IMG/VR virus record: IMGVR_UViG_3300025122_000001
Location: 1 to 38,452 of that record
Source of the DNA: a virus
DNA length: 38,452 bases
Reading direction: 5' to 3' (one strand)
A model generated the notes under the pieces. It was not told the origin of the DNA and did not search any database. It saw only the letters and a list, made by a program, of their open reading frames with translations. The translations under genes and the position numbers were made by a program. Of the stretch, positions 8,366 through 16,321 are shown piece after piece (position 1 is the stretch's first letter; every line of letters begins with the position of its first letter).

Positions 8366-10617
8366 TAATCAACAACAAATTGAATAATGCTTCTACAATT
8401 TGGACCATGTGGTGGTTGGTCAAATTGTTTACCATCTTTAGTTTCAAAAACATCATTTAACTCAATTGCTTGATTATTCAATTCTTTACAAATATCAGTA
8501 GTGTTTTTATCAATAAATGATCGCCACTTCTTCTTGCCTTTTAATCCTGATTTCTTATATGATTCTAATCTACCATGATTAATGAAACGATTACTTTCCG
8601 TCCTCGCTATCTTCATAACTCTACCTTTAGTTACTTTTCCATTAACCTCACCACCTTTTAACTTGGTGAACATGGTTTTAATCTCTTTACTAATATCACT
8701 TAAACTTTGTTTACCAGATATTCCATCAGCAACAATCTTGCTGACTTTATTCTGAACATCTATACTTACACCTTTTATTCCCTTCCATCTTTTACCATCA
8801 ATAGTAAACCCTTCTAATTGTCTATCAGCTAATTGTTTAATTTCACGATTAAAATCTAAACTTATACCAATATCCATGTTTAATTCTTCTTCTGCTGCTT
8901 CAACTCCCTTCTTAACATCTATACGTATAACTCTCTGTAACCCAGTCATAAAACGTGTAGTATTAACAGAATTAAGTAACCGCCTAATAAACTCACCAAA
9001 AGACTTAACAACATAATCTTTTTGTATCTCATCTTTAATTGTCTCCTCTAAGAATCCTAAAATTGATTTCTCCCAACCATTAAACTTCTTAGTTAAAAAA
9101 TCAGCATAATCTTCAGCTTCCTCAATAACATCTTCTCCTTCATCAATTATTTGTTTCTGAATATCCACCTTCGCTTCTTTCTTTTCTTCTCTTTCTTCTT
9201 TTTTCTTATCCCTATCTTTTGGATTATCTCGTTTATTATCTTCCTTCTCTTTATCTTTTGGATTATCTTTTTTATCATCTTCCTTCTCTTTATCTTTTGG
9301 ATTATCTTTTTTATCATCAAAATCACCTTGTTCTATCATTCGATCCTGCATAACCATACTCATAGGTTGATCTCCCCATTCAACTGGATCTAAACCTTCC
9401 ATTGCTCTAACTTCATTAATAGTAAGTACACTCGCATTTAACTTTGCCATCATTTGTTCATGTTCAACCTTTTCAGCTGCATCATCTTTAGTAAACCATT
9501 CAAACTTAATCTTATCATGTCCAATTAACTCATTCCTAATCTCACAATTAATCTTCTGTTCAATTAAAGTAAGATAAGGTTTGATTGCATTTTTAATTGT
9601 AATTCGCTCCTGACTTTCACCAGTACTTTTATTACTGTTTTCATAGAACCCAACTTCTTGCGGACTTAAACCATAAGCACCAAACACAATATGAAAGTAC
9701 CACTTTTGTCCTTCTAACCAATCCATGTCTTTATTACTTAAAGCCATTGGGGTAAATTTAGCATCACTGTTTAAGAAGGCAAGTTTGTGAGCCTTGCCTC
9801 TCATCTCTTGTTCCCATGCGTGTTTGAAATCTCTAAGATTGTCCAATGTCATCTCAGCAGTAATCATACCATCTGGCATTGCATTGTTCTTAAAGAACTC
9901 TTTATTATAACGAGTAGACTGTATCATAACTTCTACTTCTTGCTGAATTGATTGAAGTGGTGAATAACCATAAGGGGCGAACTCAGTGTTAGTATTTACT
10001 CTACCATAAATAATTTCATTTCTCTTAAATGGAATTGGTGCACCTTGTATCTGTCTAAACGAATATTGATAATATGCTGGACGTTCTTCACCATTCTCAT
10101 CATCTCCACCAATAATACCATGTTCATCAACATTAATTAGAAATCTTCCACCATCATGTGTAAATAACTCAACAAGTTCTCCAGCTAAATTCCTACCCTT
10201 GAATACAACACCTGCATCAATCTCAAGTACGTCTCTTAAGAATGGCACCCAAATATCCCAAAAGGTTGCACCATTACGATTAGGTGATTGTAATAAAGTT
10301 CTTAACTTTTCAATATCAGCAGAATAATCAGTTTGATCTTCCTCATCTGCTACAATAATATCCCATTCAGTTGTCATAATTTGTTTAGAAATAGCATTTG
10401 TTACCATCTGTACCCATGGACTTTTTGCATATTGTCTGACCTCAGGTAAATTAATATTACGTGGCATACCTAACTGTGGGTTGAATAACCATGTAGGTAA
10501 GACAGGTAAAGACTCTTGTGGAGCCATATCACTCGGATTAAAGAGACGTATCTCTTTAGTGAGCTTGTTTCGTGTTGACTTAATAAAGTCTATAAATCCC
10601 ATAAGTTGAAAACCCAC
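8365..10617 (-). CDS. Portal protein fused to a MuF-type minor head protein
   Basis: Up to 750 aa from GTG 10617; ATG 10602 (MGFIDFIKSTRNK) is the more natural start, though neither has a clear Shine-Dalgarno. Residues ~30-420 are a portal: 'SPWVQMVTNAISKQIMTTEWDI', 'NEIIYGRVNTNTEFAPYGYSPLQ' and 'FGAYGLSPQEVGFYENSNKSTG'. A Lys/Asp-rich linker of 13-residue repeats follows (~430-485). The C-terminal ~200 residues carry the SPP1 gp7/MuF signature 'IARTESNRFINHGRLESYKKSG', 'KWRSFIDKNTTDIC' and 'QPPHGPNCRS'. Fusion ties the minor head protein to the portal one to one. Confidence 0.9.
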   Translation of the reverse strand: MGFQLMGFIDFIKSTRNKLTKEIRLFNPSDMAPQESLPVLPTWLFNPQLGMPRNINLPEVRQYAKSPWVQMVTNAISKQIMTTEWDIIVADEEDQTDYSADIEKLRTLLQSPNRNGATFWDIWVPFLRDVLEIDAGVVFKGRNLAGELVELFTHDGGRFLINVDEHGIIGGDDENGEERPAYYQYSFRQIQGAPIPFKRNEIIYGRVNTNTEFAPYGYSPLQSIQQEVEVMIQSTRYNKEFFKNNAMPDGMITAEMTLDNLRDFKHAWEQEMRGKAHKLAFLNSDAKFTPMALSNKDMDWLEGQKWYFHIVFGAYGLSPQEVGFYENSNKSTGESQERITIKNAIKPYLTLIEQKINCEIRNELIGHDKIKFEWFTKDDAAEKVEHEQMMAKLNASVLTINEVRAMEGLDPVEWGDQPMSMVMQDRMIEQGDFDDKKDNPKDKEKEDDKKDNPKDKEKEDNKRDNPKDRDKKKEEREEKKEAKVDIQKQIIDEGEDVIEEAEDYADFLTKKFNGWEKSILGFLEETIKDEIQKDYVVKSFGEFIRRLLNSVNTTRFMTGLQRVIRIDVKKGVEAAEEELNMDIGISLDFNREIKQLADRQLEGFTIDGKRWKGIKGVSIDVQNKVSKIVADGISGKQSLSDISKEIKTMFTKLKGGEVNGKVTKGRVMKIARTESNRFINHGRLESYKKSGLKGKKKWRSFIDKNTTDICKELNNQAIELNDVFETKDGKQFDQPPHGPNCRSIIQFVVD
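9212..9318 (-). repeat. 39-bp tandem repeat inside the portal-MuF gene
   Basis: Three copies with a 39-base period (starting near 9212, 9251 and 9290) encode the 13-residue unit DDKKDNPKDKEKE, the third copy more diverged. It forms a highly charged flexible linker between the portal and MuF domains. The in-frame period means copy number can change without breaking the gene. Confidence 0.9.
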
Positions 10618-10726
10618 TAAAGGTATATGCTAAAGGCTGTGGGTACCTTGAACTAGCTCTCAACCTTTTCAAAGAGGTGATTGTGAATAATACTATTATT
10701 AATCCCTTTCAAGTATTTAAATAATA
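10618..10726 (-). promoter_or_regulatory. Structured 5' leader of the portal gene
   Basis: About 109 bases with no gene. It begins with the 18-bp TATA-like element and ends at the portal start. A stem of ACCCAC with GTGGGT brackets about 20 bases and its 3' arm covers the GTG at 10617. No Shine-Dalgarno is evident. It may control portal translation, or the hairpin may be incidental. I tested it by eye as a tRNA and it does not fit. Confidence 0.35.
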
Positions 10727-10728
10727 TT
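10711..10728 (-). promoter_or_regulatory. 18-bp TATA-like element, copy 2
   Basis: Minus strand AATATTATTTAAATACTT, beginning inside the TAA stop of the zinc-ribbon gene at 10727. It lies about 100 bases upstream of the portal start. Identity with copy 4 extends over about 21 bases (continuing GAA). Confidence 0.6.
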
Positions 10729-10873
10729 ATAAATCAATACGCTTTTTACAATAATGACAACGTACTCTATAAGAAATAATATCAATAGTGTATTCTAAAT
10801 ATTGGTCACATGCTGGACAATTTATTGTATAATAAGAAGTAAGTTTCCCTGTTGTTATTTGTACGCTACTCAT
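10727..10873 (-). CDS. Small zinc-ribbon protein (Com-like)
   Basis: 48 aa from ATG 10873 (MSSVQITTGKLTSYYT), one base after the TAG of the terminase nuclease gene. Two CxxC pairs (C19/C22 and C39/C42) form a typical zinc ribbon. Size and place near terminase and head genes resemble the Mu Com protein, a translational activator, but that is only an analogy. A start further upstream would overlap the terminase gene and adds nothing conserved. Confidence 0.7.
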   Translation of the reverse strand: MSSVQITTGKLTSYYTINCPACDQYLEYTIDIISYRVRCHYCKKRIDL

Positions 10874-10874
10874 T

Positions 10875-11447
10875 CTATCCAAAGAACCAACCGACCTGTT
10901 TTCCTCTGATCCCATGACAAGCACATGCTAAAGCATCTACAAAATCATCATGTCCGCCTTCACTATGATGTAGCTTTAAATTACCGCTCTCAGTTGTTTC
11001 ATATCTGAAATCTTTCAACTGATATATTAGTTTCTTATTATTAGGTATTAATAATTTACCTTGTTCCATTAATAATTTAAGGTTAGAAAATATGTCCATC
11101 TTATTCTTTTGGGTGAAAGTAACACCAACAACAATATCGTTGTCATTAGGACGTTGATTATAATTAGTAGGATTAATTGTTTTGTGTGCATTAAGTTTCT
11201 TTGCAAGTACATCAACAACACCAGCCCCCAGTCCAGTGCTGTCGCATACTATCTTGGCGAAAGAAAAACGATTATGAAGATATAAAATATAATCAATAGC
11301 CTGATCCATTGTATTCTTCTTTAACTCTTTAATGAACACAACTTTGTTTACTTCTTCCTCTTGTTTAATTATAATGAACACACTACAATCTTGACCGAGC
11401 CTAGCCAAGTCAGCACCTAGTAAGTATGTTATTGAAATCCCATCCAT
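10875..11447 (-). CDS. Terminase large subunit, nuclease domain as a separate gene
   Basis: 190 aa. It is an RNase H-like packaging nuclease: 'GADLARLGQDCSV' (Asp 13), 'IVCDSTGLGAG' and 'GGHDDFVDALACA' give the three acidic positions. In most viruses it is joined to the ATPase domain; here the ATPase is a separate gene at 11622-12386 with a membrane-protein gene between. ATG 11447 overlaps the end of that small gene but has no visible Shine-Dalgarno, so translation probably depends on coupling. It cuts concatemeric DNA at the portal. Confidence 0.85.
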   Translation of the reverse strand: MDGISITYLLGADLARLGQDCSVFIIIKQEEEVNKVVFIKELKKNTMDQAIDYILYLHNRFSFAKIVCDSTGLGAGVVDVLAKKLNAHKTINPTNYNQRPNDNDIVVGVTFTQKNKMDIFSNLKLLMEQGKLLIPNNKKLIYQLKDFRYETTESGNLKLHHSEGGHDDFVDALACACHGIRGKQVGWFFG

Positions 11448-11620
11448 ATCATATAATTACATATCAAAAAACCACAAAAACCCCAAAATAAACAAATTCC
11501 TATAATTATCTTTCCACCTAATGTTTCAGTGTTTATACAAAAAAACCAACCTACTGAACAAAATAAAAAAAATAATATTAATGTAAATGTCGCAAATAAT
11601 CTAAATATAATTCCTTCCAT
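11429..11620 (-). CDS. Small two-helix membrane protein inserted between the terminase halves
   Basis: 63 aa from ATG 11620 (MEGIIFRLFATFTLILFFLF). GGGGAG lies seven bases upstream and the preceding ATPase gene stops two bases before the ATG (TGAGATG). Two hydrophobic segments (about 4-28 and 34-60) are separated by a short polar loop. The 3' end overlaps the nuclease gene. No family recognised. AT-rich DNA can mimic hydrophobic ORFs, but the ribosome site and tight coupling favour a real gene. Confidence 0.6.
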   Translation of the reverse strand: MEGIIFRLFATFTLILFFLFCSVGWFFCINTETLGGKIIIGICLFWGFCGFLICNYMIWMGFQ

Positions 11621-11621
11621 C

Positions 11622-12386
11622 TCATATCTCCCCCAACATTTCATAATCACTTATACATTTGTCAATAAGTTGCCATGGGAAGTATGAATCCTCGTCGGGA
11701 ATGAACTCAGCATTATACTCTGTCCGAAACTCAATACTATTTTCGCCTAACTGCTTCTTCTGTTCCTCTATAAACTCTACACTGAAATGTCCAACTCTAA
11801 GTGCATCTTCCCATGTATACCTATGACTTATGTAATTATCATCTGACTGAAAACTATTATAAAAATGATTCATTGCAAACGGTGTACTAATCTTAATTAT
11901 CTTACCCTGTGTTGCTGCAACCATTGGTGTCAGTACCTGATTAACTATTGTATCTTTAATGAACGCAGCTTCTTCCATAATCAAAACATTAGCTGTCATT
12001 CCTCGTATAGTATCACCAGAATCTCCGACTGGTAATGCACTAATCCTGCAATTGTTACGCATGATTAATTGACGTTGTGTTGACGTCGCAATCTCTGAAC
12101 CAATTGGTGCATTCTTAACATGTGCTAATATTTTGTTAAATAGTTCTCCTGCTTGTCTATCAGTTGGTCCAACAATGACAATATGACCACCAGGATTCTT
12201 TAATGCTTCACATATAGCTAGAATAGAAATCGTTAATGACTTTCCAGTCTGTCTACAAAATGACCCAATAACTCTATTTTTCATTAAACAATCTTTAAGG
12301 AATTTATCTTGAAAATCATATAATTCTATATTAAACATTATCTTAATCTTCTGTTTGATCGTCATTGCTTGTTTGATTTTTTTCAT
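11622..12386 (-). CDS. terL: Terminase large subunit, ATPase domain as a separate gene
   Basis: 254 aa. It is a packaging-motor ATPase: Walker A 'CRQTGKS' (about 44-50), Walker B 'VLIMEEAAF' (about 133-141) and coupling motif 'STP' (about 167). It ends DYEMLGEI, just where the linker to the nuclease would normally begin. The start is uncertain: 12386 overlaps the small terminase gene by 44 bases, while ATG 12365 or ATG 12338 (MFNIELYDFQ) would also keep the conserved 'LYDFQ' region. Together with the 10875 product it should make a two-chain motor. Confidence 0.88.
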   Translation of the reverse strand: MKKIKQAMTIKQKIKIMFNIELYDFQDKFLKDCLMKNRVIGSFCRQTGKSLTISILAICEALKNPGGHIVIVGPTDRQAGELFNKILAHVKNAPIGSEIATSTQRQLIMRNNCRISALPVGDSGDTIRGMTANVLIMEEAAFIKDTIVNQVLTPMVAATQGKIIKISTPFAMNHFYNSFQSDDNYISHRYTWEDALRVGHFSVEFIEEQKKQLGENSIEFRTEYNAEFIPDEDSYFPWQLIDKCISDYEMLGEI

Positions 12387-12738
12387 TCGGATTCAATAAA
12401 TTATTCCAATTAACAATATGATGTACGTTTTCAGTTTTAAGAAACTCACCATGATGTAATTTATGATTAACTTGTTTTAATCTAATATAATCATTAATAT
12501 TCATTTGATCTTTTAACGCTTCAATATCTCCTCTAATATCAAAAGTACTAGCTTCAGGTTTTAACATAGTTTGTAATATCCATTCAATATGTTTATCTTT
12601 CAATCCTTGTTCCTTTAATGCACGTATTTTTGCAGAATATTTCTTCTTTAAAGATCTTACTTCACCACCTTTACGACCTGCAGTTACCGCTGAAATACCG
12701 GTTTTAAATTGCGTAGCTTTATTTGGAAATTCACCCAT
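12343..12738 (-). CDS. terS: Probable terminase small subunit
   Basis: 131 aa, MGEFPNKATQFKTGISAVTA. Directly upstream of and overlapping the terminase ATPase gene. It has an N-terminal 'AGRKGGEVRSLKKKY' and helical 'IRALKEQGLKDKHIEWILQ' segment consistent with a DNA-binding region, a central helical part and an acidic C-terminus. The assignment rests on position, size and character rather than a decisive motif. It would recognise viral DNA for packaging. Confidence 0.65.
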   Translation of the reverse strand: MGEFPNKATQFKTGISAVTAGRKGGEVRSLKKKYSAKIRALKEQGLKDKHIEWILQTMLKPEASTFDIRGDIEALKDQMNINDYIRLKQVNHKLHHGEFLKTENVHHIVNWNNLLNPNEKNQTSNDDQTED

Positions 12739-12862
12739 TTTCTACCCAATCATAAACTTCTGTACTATTACCTTTTTTAAAAGTCGCATGTAAATCTATT
12801 TTAATCTTATTTTCTCTACAATGATACTTTATCTTATCCATTAAATTAACTATTTTTTCCAT
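12731..12862 (-). CDS. Small hypothetical protein
   Basis: 43 aa, MEKIVNLMDKIKYHCRENKI to YDWVENG. Its start overlaps the end of the upstream gene (12850) and its stop overlaps the start of the small terminase gene, so the three are translationally linked. One Cys; no family recognised. Confidence 0.55.
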   Translation of the reverse strand: MEKIVNLMDKIKYHCRENKIKIDLHATFKKGNSTEVYDWVENG

Positions 12863-13143
12863 TTTATCAAACAATTTTCAGGTATAAAATAACCTTTACT
12901 ATTATTCTCATTGAAGTTCCTACACACCGCAGGTTTAGTATCCTGAATACTACATTTATTATCCACTAATTTATTACACTCCAATGGGACAACAACAGTA
13001 TAATCAGTTCTGCTTTTCCTAAACACTTCACAATTATGAAATTTGTAATATCTTAATAAATCAATGGTTGGATTTCTTAACTCAATGGTTATGACTTTAC
13101 AACACATCGCATCACATTTATTTAAGTTATCTAAACAGTTCAT
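12850..13143 (-). CDS. YkgJ-like cysteine-cluster protein (zinc or iron chelating)
   Basis: 97 aa. The CxxxCC motif at the N-terminus (C10, C14, C15) followed by 'PLECNKL', 'NKCSIQDTKPAVCRNF' and 'PENCL' is the signature of the putative zinc/iron-chelating YkgJ family (UPF0153). Seen in cells and in some tailed viruses; its role is unknown. It overlaps genes on both sides, just upstream of the terminase genes. A role in packaging or nucleic-acid modification cannot be decided. Confidence 0.75.
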   Translation of the reverse strand: MNCLDNLNKCDAMCCKVITIELRNPTIDLLRYYKFHNCEVFRKSRTDYTVVVPLECNKLVDNKCSIQDTKPAVCRNFNENNSKGYFIPENCLIKWKK

Positions 13144-13601
13144 ATCTCATCAAACGTAGTTCTTAATTCTCTAACTATTGGCATCTTCCAATCTAAATAA
13201 TGTTCAGCAATCATCCCACCAAGTATTGTGTTCATAATACTTAACTTACTATCCTGCTTCATATTAGGTTTATACCTATGTTTAGTCTTTTGAACTCTTA
13301 TATACTTCTCTAATTTACCTTTTAAGGCATCATACTTCGATTTTAAGGCATTATTCCACGATTCTTCTAGGTCTAATATAGTTTTTAAGTTTTCTTCAGC
13401 AGAAGCTAAATCTGTTTCCATCTTCTTACTTTCAATTGCTTCTTTAATTTGTTTAATTTGCGTTTCCACTTGACCTTTATCTTGTTTAAGTTTTTCTAAC
13501 TCTTTAAGTGACTCCATAAAATCCATTGTTTTAGTTACTGTTTGTTCAACAGTTACTCCATCACCATTATCTACACATACAAAACTATTTTTTACGTCCA
13601 T
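13140..13601 (-). CDS. Coiled-coil hypothetical protein
   Basis: 153 aa. Residues ~27-105 form a long heptad-like Lys/Glu/Leu helix ('MESLKELEKLKQDKGQVETQIKQ'), followed by a basic patch ('KTKHRYKPN') and a short conserved-looking C-terminus. AAGGTGA precedes ATG 13601. No family recognised. Its place at the head of the packaging operon suggests an assembly or regulatory role. Confidence 0.6.
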   Translation of the reverse strand: MDVKNSFVCVDNGDGVTVEQTVTKTMDFMESLKELEKLKQDKGQVETQIKQIKEAIESKKMETDLASAEENLKTILDLEESWNNALKSKYDALKGKLEKYIRVQKTKHRYKPNMKQDSKLSIMNTILGGMIAEHYLDWKMPIVRELRTTFDEI

Positions 13602-13731
13602 ATTTACTCACCTTCTTTTTTACCTTTGGTACATCTATTTGACATTTAACACAAACCCAAATGTCATCTGATCTAATACTAGAATATAAATCATCCCCAC
13701 AATCATGTTTAAATCCACTCTTACTTACCAT
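13585..13731 (-). CDS. Small zinc-ribbon-like protein
   Basis: 48 aa, MVSKSGFKHDCGDDLYSSIR to KKVSKYGRKK. H9/C11 and the pair C27/C30 (CVKC) could bind one metal; the C-terminus is very basic. Start overlaps the stop of the regulator gene (13721), and its end overlaps the next gene by 17 bases. Probable nucleic-acid binder; no family recognised. Confidence 0.55.
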   Translation of the reverse strand: MVSKSGFKHDCGDDLYSSIRSDDIWVCVKCQIDVPKVKKKVSKYGRKK

Positions 13732-14053
13732 TCTTTCTCATCTCCTTCAACAACATCAAATTCGTTACTGCAGTTGTATCTAAGTATTTCAACTTAGGCA
13801 TTTGCCTTATAATATTAAACTCTTCCAAAACATCATCATAATTCTGGTGATAACTATATTTATATAATTTTAACGGAACATTAGTTTTTCCTACAGTAAT
13901 AGTAGTAACAACAACATCAGAAGCAGCATGTAACTTTTTTAAACTGGATCTAACACTTTGTTTATTTATTTCTAATATCCGACCAATCTCATCTGCACTA
14001 AAGAATTTATCACCATTCTTTTTTAGTATCTGTATTATTTCGTTTTGACCCAT
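13721..14053 (-). CDS. Winged-helix transcription regulator, candidate late-gene switch
   Basis: 110 aa. Residues 1-45 form a helix-turn-helix ('NEIIQILKKNGDKFFSADEIGRILEINKQSVRSSLKKLH') followed by a beta wing with 'VVVTTITVGKTNVPLKLYKYS'. It is the first gene of the packaging and head operon, with AGAGGTG before ATG 14053. A TTTATATA box and an inverted copy of the 18-bp element lie upstream, so it may govern the early-to-late switch or its own promoter. Target unknown. Confidence 0.75.
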   Translation of the reverse strand: MGQNEIIQILKKNGDKFFSADEIGRILEINKQSVRSSLKKLHAASDVVVTTITVGKTNVPLKLYKYSYHQNYDDVLEEFNIIRQMPKLKYLDTTAVTNLMLLKEMRKNGK

Positions 14054-14087
14054 GATTCACCTCTAATTTAATTAATTATATAACTAC

Positions 14088-14095
14088 TATATAAA
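14088..14095 (-). promoter_or_regulatory. Candidate TATA box for the packaging operon
   Basis: TTTATATA on the minus strand, about 35 bases upstream of ATG 14053. That distance fits an archaeal promoter with a very short leader carrying AGAGGTG. Confidence 0.5.
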
Positions 14096-14102
14096 TTTTT
14101 TT

Positions 14103-14120
14103 AATATTATTTAAATACTT
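14103..14120 (+). promoter_or_regulatory. 18-bp TATA-like element, copy 4 (inverted)
   Basis: Reads AATATTATTTAAATACTT on the plus strand, opposite to the other three copies, in the gap between the ERCC4 nuclease gene and the regulator gene. Its central TTTAAA is symmetric, so it could still direct leftward transcription, or it may be a protein binding site. Confidence 0.5.
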
Positions 14121-14141
14121 GAACGTATTTTTTAATTTTAG

Positions 14142-14585
14142 TTAGTTTTTAGACTTATTATTATATAACTTATAATAACTCTTAAATAGTTCTTTAATTA
14201 TTTTCTTTGATTCAATTCTATTGTTTGCGAAAAATATATTAATATCATATTTAACATGAAGTGTGAATAATATCGACGTGATAACATATCCACGCATTTT
14301 AGAGAAATAAGAATTGGGAAAATCCTTATTGATGCAGTTTGTATAACTCCCTTCGATCACAATAGCGAAGTAATCATAACTTTTTGATCTTTCTAGTTCT
14401 TTCTTGAATCGTTTATGTCCACCACCTAAAGTTCCGAATAAATCACCCAGACTTTTCCTTTCTATCGCAATTTTATCTTCAAACCCTTCAATAGAATAAT
14501 CACCCACGTCGAGCTTTTTAACTACAACATTCTTATTCCAAAGTGGTTTCTGTTCTCTTGTATCGATTATTATTGTATAGTCCAT
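14142..14585 (-). CDS. ERCC4/XPF-type DNA nuclease
   Basis: 147 aa. The nuclease core is visible at the N-terminus: 'IIDTREQKPLW', 'VKKLDVGDYSIEG', 'IAIERKSLGDLFGTL' (the ERKxxxD active site) and 'YFAIVIEGSY'. The family cleaves branched or flapped DNA, as in archaeal Hef/XPF. No helicase or HhH domain is attached, so it is a minimal nuclease, likely resolving replication or packaging intermediates. Its ATG overlaps the polymerase gene end by 16 bases. Confidence 0.88.
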   Translation of the reverse strand: MDYTIIIDTREQKPLWNKNVVVKKLDVGDYSIEGFEDKIAIERKSLGDLFGTLGGGHKRFKKELERSKSYDYFAIVIEGSYTNCINKDFPNSYFSKMRGYVITSILFTLHVKYDINIFFANNRIESKKIIKELFKSYYKLYNNKSKN

Positions 14586-16321
14586 GCTGATAATTCAATT
14601 TGACTGTTATCTTTTTTTGTACTGAATGCTTTTGGAACGTAGTTAGAAAAACAATCCATCTCGCTCCAAAACTTGTTCAACACTAAACAATTCAAACTTA
14701 ACCCTCTTTTTTTAAATTCTTCAACTGTGCAATATCTTACTGATTTTCCAACTCCTAAATATTTATTTGGGAGTAATATATGAACACCTGTTCCATGTTC
14801 TTTACTTATTTGTGCTTGTAATTGATTTGGATTTTTATAATAATCAAACTCATTCACATTAAACTTCCTTGCTGCAATCAATATATCCTCTGTAAGTTCA
14901 TTATATAACCAATTTTTAATTTCTTCATACGTGAATTTAATATCCCCTTTTATCACTCTTTCATTCATATATTTGTTAAATATTTTGTAACCAATTTTAG
15001 AAGAATCATTTTTGATCATTGGTAACCCTTTTACTTTAAGTTTACCTTTGTTAGTTACAAACATATAATGTTTTTTCAAGAACTTATCATTCTTCTTAAA
15101 AAACCAAATATGTTTAATTTCTTCATCAATTCCCATATCAAATGTAATAATAGGAAATGGTAAGTTGTTTTTGATCTCTTTAATAATTGATTCTTTAACC
15201 ATTAGAAGTCTATCTTTGTCTTTGAATACATCTTTCAAATATACTGAATCTGTGTCACTATATAACACATAATATCCTGAATCAATGAATTTCTTCCTAG
15301 CTAATTTAATTGACTCCCTACCAATCAAAGTACAATCATGTGCCGCTTTATAATTATATAATGACTCAAATACAGGATTACCAGTCAACCCATACAATGT
15401 ATTAATAACAATCTTCAATGCATATTCACGTTTATCATTATTTTTCTTTAACTCTTTCCTCATACAATATATCTTATGAATCTTTCTTTCAATATCACCC
15501 AATCTCTTTGAACAATATCCACCAACAAGAGGAAACAAATTATTACCTTTCCATTTTTCATCTTCTCTACAACATTTACAACTATGTGAAAATAAATTAC
15601 CCTGAATCATATTATGGGGATATAGACTATTAAAATCAAAACAATAAATATCATCATGTTCTTCAGCTTTAATAGGCTCAGCAACAAACCCTCCTTTATA
15701 TCCCTTATGCTCAACATTATCGTTATATCTCTCTTTTAATCCAACAGCATTACAGATTACTTTATACGAATAAACACTGATTGAACTTGTCAACCATTTA
15801 TAATTACTCTTATCATAATTAGACATAAAACCCTTAAACGGCTCAAAAAACTCACATAACTTCTGAAATAACTCATAAGTAATCCTAATATCAACCAAAG
15901 TATATGCTTTAATCTCCTCATATTCATGTTTTAAGAGATTATATTTTTTAAGTAGATTATAGTCCAATTCACTCTTAACTTGCTTTAAATCAAAGAATTT
16001 CGCCATATTACGCATTGATTTGCTCTCATTCTTACATCCAAGTACCTCTGCTCTCTTCTTAATCACTTCAAATAAGTCAATATGCAGATGTCTATAAGGA
16101 AACATACCATGTCTTTTAAGTATTGGTTCATCATATTCTTTTGAATTGTAACCAATAATAACTTTATGTTTTTTTAACAAATTAATAACTTCTTCTTTTG
16201 TTTCTACAAAATGATATATTTTTGCTTCAACTTCATACGCACCCATAAACCTAAACTTATCTTTAAGTGGATTTGGTTTTGCTCCAACAACATCAGTTTC
16301 AATATCAAACACAAGCGTCAT
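14570..16321 (-). CDS. polB: Family B DNA polymerase
   Basis: 583 aa, short for the family. Proofreading exonuclease: D6/E8 in 'VFDIETD', 'IGYNSKEYDEP' (~56-66), 'YTLVDIRITYE' (~140-150). Polymerase: motif A 'DFNSLYPHNM' (~229), motif B 'KIVINTLYGLTGN' (~303), motif C 'YSDTDSVYL' (~354) and 'KVKG' (~429). All catalytic residues are present. The thumb is reduced and no uracil-sensing N-terminal domain is seen. No protein-priming insert is evident, in line with the encoded primase. GGAGG lies seven bases before ATG 16321 inside the end of the transglycosylase gene. Replicates the viral genome. Confidence 0.95.
   Translation of the reverse strand: MTLVFDIETDVVGAKPNPLKDKFRFMGAYEVEAKIYHFVETKEEVINLLKKHKVIIGYNSKEYDEPILKRHGMFPYRHLHIDLFEVIKKRAEVLGCKNESKSMRNMAKFFDLKQVKSELDYNLLKKYNLLKHEYEEIKAYTLVDIRITYELFQKLCEFFEPFKGFMSNYDKSNYKWLTSSISVYSYKVICNAVGLKERYNDNVEHKGYKGGFVAEPIKAEEHDDIYCFDFNSLYPHNMIQGNLFSHSCKCCREDEKWKGNNLFPLVGGYCSKRLGDIERKIHKIYCMRKELKKNNDKREYALKIVINTLYGLTGNPVFESLYNYKAAHDCTLIGRESIKLARKKFIDSGYYVLYSDTDSVYLKDVFKDKDRLLMVKESIIKEIKNNLPFPIITFDMGIDEEIKHIWFFKKNDKFLKKHYMFVTNKGKLKVKGLPMIKNDSSKIGYKIFNKYMNERVIKGDIKFTYEEIKNWLYNELTEDILIAARKFNVNEFDYYKNPNQLQAQISKEHGTGVHILLPNKYLGVGKSVRYCTVEEFKKRGLSLNCLVLNKFWSEMDCFSNYVPKAFSTKKDNSQIELSAWTIQ

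Noticed and set aside
9212-9318. CRISPR-like array
   Set aside because: The repeats are head-to-tail 39-bp coding units without spacers and stay in frame.
9151-9393. Plus-strand 'membrane protein' opposite the portal repeat region
   Set aside because: It is the reverse reading of Lys/Asp-rich repeats, giving an artificial Phe/Ile-rich sequence.
10618-10710. Possible tRNA (a GTTCAA-like segment and stems) in the portal leader
   Set aside because: No acceptor stem of seven pairs and no anticodon or D arm at proper spacing could be drawn.
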